A stretch of 59,156 bases of DNA from positions 1-59,156 of the forward strand of contig JAISUR010000026.1 in the NCBI GenBank assembly GCA_031271975.1. Direction: 5' to 3'. The position numbers and the translations under genes are program-made. Below are positions 52,784 through 59,156 of this stretch, piece after piece; within the stretch, counting starts at the first letter, position 1; each line of letters begins with the position of its first letter. The notes below the pieces were generated by a model, which saw only the letters and a program-made list of their open reading frames with translations, was not told the DNA's origin and did no database searches. The stretch is from Propionibacteriaceae bacterium (lineage in GTDB: Bacteria; Actinomycetota; Actinomycetes; Propionibacteriales; Propionibacteriaceae).

Positions 52784-54046
52784 ATGCCAGCTTTCAAGCC
52801 CTTCAAGGCGCTGCGATACGCGCCCGGCGCCGATCTCGACGCCGTCATCGCGCCGCCCTACGACGTGCTTTCCGACACCGACATCGCCGAGCTGAAAGGC
52901 CGCGACCCGCACAACATCACGCACATCGACATCCCCGCCGGAGGCGACCTTTCCCGGCCCGGGCAGGCGTTCGCACCCGCCGCAGGCGATGATCCATATG
53001 CGCGCGCGGCGGCAACCCTACTCGATTGGCTGGCCCAGGGCGTCTTGGTGCAGGACGGCGCGCCCACGTTCACGATCTACCGGATGAGCTTCACCGACGC
53101 CACCGGCGCGCCCCGCGAGATTTCCGGCGTGCTGGGCGGTCTGGAAGTCGTCGACTTGGACGCGGGCGGCGTGCTGCCACACGAGCGCACCACGCCGAAA
53201 GCCGTCTCCGACCGTCTCGACCTGACGCGGGCCACCGCCACCAACCTGTCGCCGGTTTGGGGCTTGTCGCTGGCCGACGGGTTGACAGCGGCTTTGGCCG
53301 AGCCCGGCGAACCGGTCGGTGAACTCTCGGTCGAAGGCGTGGTACACCGCGTCGAGCGGGTTGCCGACCCGGCCCGTATCGCCCAGATCGAGGCCATCTT
53401 GGCAGCCGACGACGTGCTCATCGCCGACGGCCACCACCGCTATGCGATCTCCCGGACGTATCGCGACGAGGTGCGCGCCGCCACCGGCCGCCACGACACA
53501 GACGCCGAATACACCTTGGCGTTTGTCAACGAACTCGTCGACGACCAGCTCTCCATCGACGCCATCCACCGGCTTTACGCGGGATTGTGCTGGGAACATC
53601 TGCGCGGGGTGCTCGCCGAGTCCTTCGACCTGGAGCCGCTGGCTGCCGGCCCGACACCCGCGACGCTGGCTGAAATGAACGCACGCGGCGCATTGGTCCT
53701 GCTCGACCCGAACGGCCCCGCGCAGTGGCTCACGCCCAAGCCGGGAGCTTTTGACGGTGTGCGCGCCCTCGACGGGGCCTATCTGGAACACGCCCTACAG
53801 CCCGTGATCGACGATCCGCACGGAGCAAACCTCCAAGTGAGCTACCAGCACGGGCTGCCCGAGATGCTGGAAGCCATCGCTTCGGGCGCCTACACCGGCG
53901 GGGTACTCATTCGGCCCACCTCGATCGCCGAGATTCGCCGCACGGCCCGCGAAGGTTTGCTAATGCCCCCCAAGTCCACCTTCTTCACCCCTAAACTACG
54001 AACTGGTTTCGTAATCCGCCCAACCGAGCCACTTCGGGCACAGTAA
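52784..54046 (+). CDS. DUF1015 family protein
   Basis: A 420-residue cytoplasmic protein of the widespread DUF1015 family. Characteristic blocks: PFKALRYAPG, VIAPPYDVLSDTD, NITHIDIP, YRMSFTDATGAPREISGVLGGLEV, VLPHERTTPK, and the DGHHRYAISRTYRDE motif. One archaeal relative (SerK) is a free-serine kinase; whether this bacterial member is a kinase is not established. Two-gene context with the SpoU gene, but it probably has its own promoter. Confidence 0.9.
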   Translation: MPAFKPFKALRYAPGADLDAVIAPPYDVLSDTDIAELKGRDPHNITHIDIPAGGDLSRPGQAFAPAAGDDPYARAAATLLDWLAQGVLVQDGAPTFTIYRMSFTDATGAPREISGVLGGLEVVDLDAGGVLPHERTTPKAVSDRLDLTRATATNLSPVWGLSLADGLTAALAEPGEPVGELSVEGVVHRVERVADPARIAQIEAILAADDVLIADGHHRYAISRTYRDEVRAATGRHDTDAEYTLAFVNELVDDQLSIDAIHRLYAGLCWEHLRGVLAESFDLEPLAAGPTPATLAEMNARGALVLLDPNGPAQWLTPKPGAFDGVRALDGAYLEHALQPVIDDPHGANLQVSYQHGLPEMLEAIASGAYTGGVLIRPTSIAEIRRTAREGLLMPPKSTFFTPKLRTGFVIRPTEPLRAQ

Positions 54047-54143
54047 CTAAGGCCCAAGAGGTACGTATAAACTCGGGGAGCGAAAACGCTACAGAGCAGG
54101 TAGCCTAGCGGGAGCGCAGTAGCCCCCGAAGACAGGAGAAAGA

Positions 54144-55652
54144 ATGTCACGCGTAGCGAGCGAGAAATGGCGTAGCAAGCTGACCAGTGCCGAAGATGCG
54201 GCCAAGTTCATCAAGAACGGAATGAATGTCGGAGTTAGCGGGTTCACCGGCTCCGGATATCCGAAGGCCGTTCCGGTGGCGCTGGCCGCCCAAATCAAGG
54301 AAGCCCACGACCGGGGCGAGGAATTCAAGGTCGGTATCTTCACCGGCGCCTCGACCGCCCCCGAATTGGACGGCGCCTTGAGCGATGTCTACGGTATGAG
54401 CCTGCGAATGCCCTACCAGTCGGATCCGAGCATGCGGAACCGCATCAACGACGGCACCACGTCCTATGTGGACGCACACCTTTCCCACTCCGGCCCCCAG
54501 GTGCTGGCCGGGCACTACGGCAAACTCGACGTCGCCATCATCGAGTTGACCGCCATCACGGCCGACGAAAAACTCATCCCGTCGTCTTCGCTGGGCAACA
54601 ACGTTTCCTGGATTGAGGCTGCTGACGCCATCATCTTGGAAGTCAACTCCTGGATGTCCGAAGGCCTGGAGGGCATGCACGACATCTGGTACGGCGTGAA
54701 GCTGCCTCCGGAGCGCACCCCCATCCCGATCACGTCCGCCGGACAGCGCATCGGCCAGAAATACTACGAGATCCCGTTCGAGAAGGTCATCGCCGTCGTC
54801 GAGACCGATGACGAAGACCGCAACACCCCGTTCAAGCCGCTCGACGAGGATTCGAAGAAGATCGCCGGCTACTACCTCGACTTCCTGGAGAACGAGGTGA
54901 AGCAGGGCCGCCTGCCGAAGAACCTGCTGCCACTGCAGTCCGGCGTGGGCAATATCGCCAACGCGGTCCTTTCCGGCCTGCTGACCGGTCCGTTCGAGAA
55001 TCTGACCTCCTACACCGAGGTGATCCAGGACGGCATGATCGACCTGATCGACGCCGGCAAGTTGGTCGCCGCATCCGCGACTGCGTTCTCGCTCGGCCCG
55101 GACTACGCGCAGAAGATGAACAACAACGCGGCCGAGTACGCCAAGACGATCGTGCTGCGCCAGCAGGACATCTCCAACCACCCGGAGCCGATCCGGCGCC
55201 TGGGCGTGCTGGCCTGCAACGGCCTGATCGAAGCGGACATCTACGGCAACGTGAACTCCACGCACATCATGGGATCCCGCATGCAGAACGGCATCGGCGG
55301 CTCGGGCGACTTCACGCGCAACTCGTACATCTCCGCGTTCGTAACGCCGTCCACGGCGAAAGGCGGGCAGATTTCGGCGATCGTGCCGATGGTTTCCCAC
55401 CACGACCACACCGAGCATGACGTGCACGTGATCATCACCGAGCAGGGCTTGGCGGACATCCGGGGCCTCGGCCCGCAGCAGCGCGCCAAAGTGATCATCG
55501 AGAAGTGCGCCCATCCGGATTACAAGCCGATCTTGGAGGACTACTTCGCCCGCGCGGTGGCCACGGCCAACAGCCAGCACACGCCGCACATCCTGCGCGA
55601 AGCGCTCGACTTCCACATCCGCTTCTTGGAGACCGGCTCGATGAAGCCGTAG
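54144..55652 (+). CDS. Acetyl-CoA hydrolase/transferase family protein (succinyl-CoA:acetate/propionate CoA-transferase-like)
   Basis: Moves coenzyme A between short acyl acids. 502 residues, full length, close in layout to AarC and propionibacterial CoA-transferases. The catalytic glutamate is Glu292 in SYTEVIQDG, the CoA-site loop is SGVGNIANAV, and the C-terminal block GGSGDFTRNSYISAF with IVPMVSHHDHTEHDVHVIITEQGLADIRG is typical. The start has an AGGAG site. Such enzymes link fermentation (acetate, propionate, succinate) or an acetate-driven TCA variant; which acids are used cannot be told. Followed by a clear terminator. Confidence 0.93.
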   Translation: MSRVASEKWRSKLTSAEDAAKFIKNGMNVGVSGFTGSGYPKAVPVALAAQIKEAHDRGEEFKVGIFTGASTAPELDGALSDVYGMSLRMPYQSDPSMRNRINDGTTSYVDAHLSHSGPQVLAGHYGKLDVAIIELTAITADEKLIPSSSLGNNVSWIEAADAIILEVNSWMSEGLEGMHDIWYGVKLPPERTPIPITSAGQRIGQKYYEIPFEKVIAVVETDDEDRNTPFKPLDEDSKKIAGYYLDFLENEVKQGRLPKNLLPLQSGVGNIANAVLSGLLTGPFENLTSYTEVIQDGMIDLIDAGKLVAASATAFSLGPDYAQKMNNNAAEYAKTIVLRQQDISNHPEPIRRLGVLACNGLIEADIYGNVNSTHIMGSRMQNGIGGSGDFTRNSYISAFVTPSTAKGGQISAIVPMVSHHDHTEHDVHVIITEQGLADIRGLGPQQRAKVIIEKCAHPDYKPILEDYFARAVATANSQHTPHILREALDFHIRFLETGSMKP

Positions 55653-55666
55653 CTTGAAATCACGCC

Positions 55667-55704
55667 GGCGCCCGTCCCAATGGGGGCGGGCGCCGCTATT
55701 TTCG
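55667..55704 (+). terminator. Rho-independent terminator of the CoA-transferase gene
   Basis: GGCGCCCGTCCC (55667-55678) pairs with GGGGGCGGGCGCC (55682-55694) across a short AAT loop, followed by GCTATTTTCGC. It lies 15 bases after the stop codon. Confidence 0.75.
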
Positions 55705-55727
55705 CTGGAGTTGTGGCACGCGGGCAG

Positions 55728-55739
55728 TAGAGTGCCCTC
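55728..55739 (+). promoter_or_regulatory. Leaderless promoter of trxB: TAGAGT, 6 bases before ATG
   Basis: TAGAGT (55728-55733), GCCCTC, then the ATG at 55740. No Shine-Dalgarno. Confidence 0.55.
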
Positions 55740-56699
55740 ATGGAAACTCGCGACGTCATCATCATTGGGTCTGGTCCGGCCGGATACACCGCAGGCATCT
55801 ACACCGCGCGGGCCGGGCTGAAACCGTTGCTGTTCGAGGGGTCGATTGACGCCGGCGGGGCGTTGATGACCACGACCGAGGTTGAGAACTACCCCGGCTA
55901 CGATGACGGCGTCATGGGCCCGGACCTGATGTTGAAAATGCGGGCCCAAGCTGCGAAGTTCGGCACCGAGATCATCACCGACGACATCGTCGCGGCGGAC
56001 TTGGCGCCCGACCCGAAGAAGATCACCGATTCCGAAGGCAACGAGTACTTCGCGAAGGCCGTCATCCTGGCCATGGGCGCCGGCTACCGCAAGCTGGGCC
56101 TGCCCGACGAAGAGCGGCTCACCGGCCGCGGCGTGAGTTGGTGCGCCACGTGCGACGGCTTCTTCTTCCGCGACAAGGATGTGGCCGTGGTCGGCGGCGG
56201 CGACTCAGCCCTGGAAGAGGCCATGTTCTTGACCCGCTTCGCGAACAAGGTGACGATCGTGCACCGCCGCGACACGCTGCGCGCCGAAGCTATCGAAGTG
56301 GAACGCGCCAAGGCCGAGCCCAAGATCGCCTTCGCTTGGAACTCCGTAGTCAGCGCCATCAACGGGGACAATGCCGTCGCTTCGCTGACACTGCGGGACA
56401 CCGCGACGGGGGCCGTCAGCGAACTACCCGTCAGCGGCGTGTTTGTCGCCATCGGCGCCGAACCGCGCAGCGGCTTGGTGAAGGGCCAAGTGGACTTGGA
56501 CGAATCCGGCTACGTGAAAGTGGCCCATCCGAGCACGGCGACGAATCTGCCCGGCGTATTCGCCTGCGGCGACCTGGTCAACTACCAATACCGCCAAGCC
56601 GTGGTGGCCGCCGGCGACGGCGCCAAAGCGGCGTTGGACGTGCAGGGGTACTTGCACCTTGTCGGCACACGGACTACGTCCGAGATCTCGGGTGACTAG
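55740..56699 (+). CDS. trxB: Thioredoxin reductase (NADPH), C-terminus altered by a repeat
   Basis: Flavoenzyme passing electrons from NADPH to thioredoxin. 319 residues. FAD site IIGSGPAGYTAGIYTARAG (9-27), redox pair Cys135/Cys138 (WCATCDG), NADPH site VVGGGDSALEEAMFL with HRRDTLRA, and the FAD-binding GVFACGDLVNYQYRQAVVAAGDGAKAAL near the end. The natural C-terminus should lie around DVQGYL; the last 11 residues (GTRTTSEISGD) come from a palindromic repeat arm (CACGGACTACGTCCGAGATC), which supplies the stop codon. All catalytic parts are intact. No thioredoxin gene is adjacent. Confidence 0.94.
   Translation: METRDVIIIGSGPAGYTAGIYTARAGLKPLLFEGSIDAGGALMTTTEVENYPGYDDGVMGPDLMLKMRAQAAKFGTEIITDDIVAADLAPDPKKITDSEGNEYFAKAVILAMGAGYRKLGLPDEERLTGRGVSWCATCDGFFFRDKDVAVVGGGDSALEEAMFLTRFANKVTIVHRRDTLRAEAIEVERAKAEPKIAFAWNSVVSAINGDNAVASLTLRDTATGAVSELPVSGVFVAIGAEPRSGLVKGQVDLDESGYVKVAHPSTATNLPGVFACGDLVNYQYRQAVVAAGDGAKAALDVQGYLHLVGTRTTSEISGD
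56668..56697. repeat. Repeat arm forming the 3' end of trxB
   Basis: CACGGACTACGTCCGAGATC followed by TCGGGTGAC is the right-internal arm of the composite repeat, read in frame as TRTTSEISGD. The remainder of the unit is missing. Confidence 0.85.
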
Positions 56700-56952
56700 T
56701 TGGGAGATTCGACGAGGCGGATCGGGATCCCAGCGAAGCATCGGAGCGTGACGGAGAACTCCGCGGGGCGCTGAGCACCCGCTCGGCGCCGCGGAACAAG
56801 GCCTGGAAGGCAACGCAAATCCCCCAGTAGACGCCGGCGGCGATCGCGAACGTCAGCAAGTAGTCGCCATGCAGGCTGGCCAGCAGCTTCGCCTGGGCGA
56901 AAATGTCCACCATAGACAAAGTGAAGACGAGCGACATGGCCTTCATCGCCAC
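56674..56952 (-). pseudogene. Remnant of an amino-acid ABC transporter permease (C-terminal fragment)
   Basis: The 92-residue frame encodes KAMSLVFTLSMVDIFAQAK, LLASLHGDYLLTFAIAAGVY and WGICVAFQALFRGAERVLSA, which looks like the last two membrane segments of a polar amino-acid ABC permease (HisM/GltK type, usually 215-280 residues). The 5' three quarters are absent: immediately upstream is a palindromic repeat. The 3' 30 codons run into Ser/Arg-rich sequence and then the trxB end, so the fragment is truncated on both sides. No solute-binding protein or ATPase lies nearby. Read as a gene remnant; homology is judged by eye. Confidence 0.55.
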
Positions 56953-56957
56953 CCACC

Positions 56958-57095
56958 GTCATCCCGGACCAGTTCCGAAACCCACCCACCGTCATCCCGG
57001 ACCAGTTCCGGGATCTTGGGACGAAGTCCCATGCACCCCGTAGGGGTGCCCCCAGAGGTCCGCGCTGACGGTCGGGGTGGTCCGAGATGACGGGC
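56958..57095. repeat. Palindromic repeat cluster after the permease remnant
   Basis: Two GTCATCCCGGACCAGTTCCG copies (about 56958 and 56989), then a composite unit with GGGACGAAGTCCC and AGGGGTGCCCCC whose right half has degenerated (GTCCGCGCTGACGGTCGGGG, GTCCGAGATGAC). Together with the remnant it makes up the 451-base gap between trxB and the next gene. Confidence 0.85.
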
Positions 57096-57138
57096 CGGAG
57101 TGGTTGAAGTACTCAGTGCGCGCCATTTTCCGTCCGAC

Positions 57139-57150
57139 TACGCTGAACGC
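57139..57150 (+). promoter_or_regulatory. Leaderless promoter: TACGCT, 6 bases before ATG
   Basis: TACGCT (57139-57144), GAACGC, then the ATG at 57151. No Shine-Dalgarno is present, which supports this start. Confidence 0.5.
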
Positions 57151-59156
57151 ATGTTCTCCAAGAAACGTGAAATTCCCGGCCCGGTCACCGAAGTCTTCAA
57201 AGGGTTACGCAAACAGCGGGCCGAGTTGGCCGAGGTTCTCGAACAGTTCATTGCCCTGGGCGAACGGGCTGTGGATGTCCTGAACTTGCAGCCAGACGAG
57301 TGGCAGACCATCGAAGGGGCGATCCAGTGGGCGCGCAACCTGCCCTGGGACACCAACAAGCTGGTGCCGGAGCAGTGGCGGCGGTTCGGCGAGGTCTACT
57401 CGCAGTTGCCAAGTTGGGCGAGCAACCCCAGCAAACACTGGCGCCCGGCAGGCGTCCCAGAGTGGTTCATGGCCCTGCAAGACATGCGGGGGTGGTCTGG
57501 CCCGCATCGGGAGATTTGGGCTCCGCAATGGTTCGAGCCGGTGCTCGATGTAGAAATCCCACGCCCTGGCCAACCGCACGTCGTGCTGCGCGCCTTCTTC
57601 TCTACGCTGGGATCGCACTACGGCGCGGCCGACAACTGGAACAACACCGACGCCGCAAGGCCAAGCGCGTTCCTCGACTATGTGCTGGAGCACATCAGCC
57701 AGGTGGAGCCGGCGCTCGCCGACGCCCCGGCGGACATCCGCAAGACGGCGCTTTCTTGGCTGGGCAAATTCCCCCACATGGCGCCTGGGCTGTTGCCGCT
57801 GGTGGCCGAATATGGCGCGTCTTCTGCCAAGGGCGTGCGCGATGCGGCCTTGGCTCTGCTGGTGGCGCTGCCTGAAGCGGACCAGCTCCAAACGCTGGCA
57901 GCCATGATCGCTGCCGCCAGCACTGCGAACGTGGCGAGCGCCATCGACGCGGCCGCGCGGTTGGGCGAGCCGGGTCGGGCGGTGTTGTCGGCGGCTCTGG
58001 CCGAAGGCCGCGGCGGCAAGCGCGACGAGTTGCTGGCCACCGCGCTGCACCGTAGCGAAGTCGCCGCCGCCGCGCCCGAAGCGGAACTCGACCTGCCGCC
58101 CACGCCGCCTTTGGAACCACCCAACCTGGGCGACGAGTTTCTGGCCCGGACCAAGGAAGCCGTGGCCCGCTATGCGGAGAGCACGCAAAAGGCGGTGAAC
58201 GAGCATCCAAAGTACGAATACCTCCGCAAGCGGTTGAGTTGGGTCCAGTCGATCGTTCACAGCGACCTGGTGAGCTTGCGCGACTACCTGAACGGAGCAG
58301 CTCCAGCACCCCGCTTCATGAGCGGCCGCCGCGACGAGGTCTATTTCCTCGTCCACGACCTCGTGGGCAAGAATCTGGCCGCCAACGCCCGGCTGTGCCT
58401 GCGTGAAACCAAGAACGGCGTGGATGTGTCACCCCGAATCAACGCCGCCTGCGGTGAGGATTACGATTGGCGCACGCTGCTTCTGGTGCTGGAGCAGGTG
58501 CGGCCCGACGCCGAGCGCATGGTCTCCGACATCGCCTTCTCCTGGTACGGCTGGAATCCCCCGAACCCCGACCTGATTTGGCCGTTCTTTGTGGAGCATC
58601 CCGAACGTCTGGACCAGGCGTTGGGGCTGGCGGCGGCTGGCCCGAAGCCGTCTTACTGGTACGTCGACCAGAAGGCAGTCGCACTGCAGATCCTGTCGTA
58701 TTTCCCCAAACTGCCCAACAAGTACGTGCCAGTGCTGGCTGAGTTGGCCACCGGTGAGGCGCGGACGTACCGCGGCGACGCGCAGAAAATCCTCGAAAAG
58801 CAGCCGGATGCTGTGCAGTTCGCCATCCGCGCGCTCGAATCCAGCAAACAGGAAGTGCGGGCCGCCGCCGCGCGGTGGGCGGCCAAGCTGGGCAAGCCCG
58901 AAGCCGTCGAACCGCTGCGCCAAGCGATGGCGAAGGAGAAGCGCGAGCCGGTGCAAGCCGCGATGCTGTCGGCGTTGCGTGTTCTCGGCGACGACATCTC
59001 GCACCACTTGACGCCGGAAGTGCTGGCGGCTTCTGCCAAGAAGGGGCTGGCTGGGAAGGCGCCGGCCTCGATGGTGTGGTTCCCGTTGGATGCGCTGCCG
59101 GCGTGCCGCTGGGCCGACAATACACCGGTCGACCCGGACATCATCCGATGGTGGGC
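57151..59156 (+). CDS. HEAT-repeat / DUF4132-like protein, truncated by window edge
   Basis: The frame is open from the ATG at 57151 to the end (668 residues seen). It is a cytoplasmic, largely helical protein with HEAT-like repeats (ALALLVALPEADQLQTLAAMIAAAS; AIRALESSKQEVRAAAARWAAKLGKPEAVEPLRQAM). The last visible stretch, WFPLDALPACRWADNTPVDPDIIRWW, resembles the entry to the DUF4132 (MolR/WGR-associated) family, whose catalytic role, if any, is unknown. No transmembrane segment. What follows is outside the window. Confidence 0.6.
   Translation, partial: MFSKKREIPGPVTEVFKGLRKQRAELAEVLEQFIALGERAVDVLNLQPDEWQTIEGAIQWARNLPWDTNKLVPEQWRRFGEVYSQLPSWASNPSKHWRPAGVPEWFMALQDMRGWSGPHREIWAPQWFEPVLDVEIPRPGQPHVVLRAFFSTLGSHYGAADNWNNTDAARPSAFLDYVLEHISQVEPALADAPADIRKTALSWLGKFPHMAPGLLPLVAEYGASSAKGVRDAALALLVALPEADQLQTLAAMIAAASTANVASAIDAAARLGEPGRAVLSAALAEGRGGKRDELLATALHRSEVAAAAPEAELDLPPTPPLEPPNLGDEFLARTKEAVARYAESTQKAVNEHPKYEYLRKRLSWVQSIVHSDLVSLRDYLNGAAPAPRFMSGRRDEVYFLVHDLVGKNLAANARLCLRETKNGVDVSPRINAACGEDYDWRTLLLVLEQVRPDAERMVSDIAFSWYGWNPPNPDLIWPFFVEHPERLDQALGLAAAGPKPSYWYVDQKAVALQILSYFPKLPNKYVPVLAELATGEARTYRGDAQKILEKQPDAVQFAIRALESSKQEVRAAAARWAAKLGKPEAVEPLRQAMAKEKREPVQAAMLSALRVLGDDISHHLTPEVLAASAKKGLAGKAPASMVWFPLDALPACRWADNTPVDPDIIRWW

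Noticed and set aside
54147-55949. 600-residue minus-strand ORF opposite the CoA-transferase and trxB start
   Set aside because: Translation is Arg/Gly/Val/His-rich without domains, as expected for a shadow frame of GC-rich genes; the plus-strand genes have clear family motifs.
1-59156. tRNA, rRNA, insertion sequence with transposase, prophage or plasmid genes
   Set aside because: I found no cloverleaf with a tRNA consensus, no rRNA-like stretch, and no transposase, integrase or phage structural gene on either strand. The repeats are the only mobile-looking DNA.

Overview
The window comes from a high-GC actinobacterium-like genome. The evidence is the GC-rich codon use, the frequent GTG/TTG starts, the teichoic-acid style wall genes, an orphan WXG100-like protein, a ureABCFGD urease operon without ureE (the mycobacterial order), the MoxR/DUF58/DUF4129/DUF4350 operon and many apparently leaderless promoters. 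A succinyl-CoA:acetate-type CoA-transferase suggests a fermentative or microaerophilic life. I cannot name the genus from the sequence alone.

Layout: a truncated multi-modular GH27 alpha-galactosidase (1-4685, minus); an aldo/keto reductase; the urease operon (10946-6084, minus); two convergent secreted FN3 + endonuclease/exonuclease/phosphatase (EEP) proteins (11179-14875); a wall-glycopolymer region (15044-29717) with a TagD-oxidoreductase fusion, a CDP-glycerol glycerophosphotransferase, a GT4 glycosyltransferase, a LicD protein and a TagGH-type ABC exporter, interspersed with a WXG100-like protein, a CopC-like protein and a secreted PLD-like/FN3 pair; pgi; two large secreted papain-family (C1A) proteases with InlB-type repeats (35051-32316 and 40559-37860, both minus) flanking a three-gene membrane operon; pdxH; the five-gene MoxR/DUF58 operon (41700-46738); a giant secreted metallophosphoesterase (51230-47022, minus); and a housekeeping end with dedA, a SpoU methyltransferase, DUF1015, a CoA-transferase, trxB and a truncated HEAT/DUF4132-like gene running off the right edge.

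The most striking feature is an interspersed modular palindromic repeat, built from hairpins such as CCCGGACTTGTTCCGGGAT, CGGACGAAGTCCG and GGGACGAAGTCCC, with a second module ending GATACTTTGCGGGGACCC. It fills most long intergenic gaps. It also lies in frame inside or at the ends of at least five genes: three 72-bp copies form the C-terminal tail of UreG, a 71-residue stretch joins UreB to UreC as one ORF, two clusters sit inside the LicD protein, and the C-termini of the glycerophosphotransferase and thioredoxin reductase end within repeat sequence. This resembles the behaviour of Rickettsia palindromic elements. Other points of interest are tandem enzyme duplications in which the first copy has lost its catalytic residues (LicD protein, giant phosphoesterase), and a shared -10 element between pgi and its divergent neighbour that would make both transcripts leaderless.
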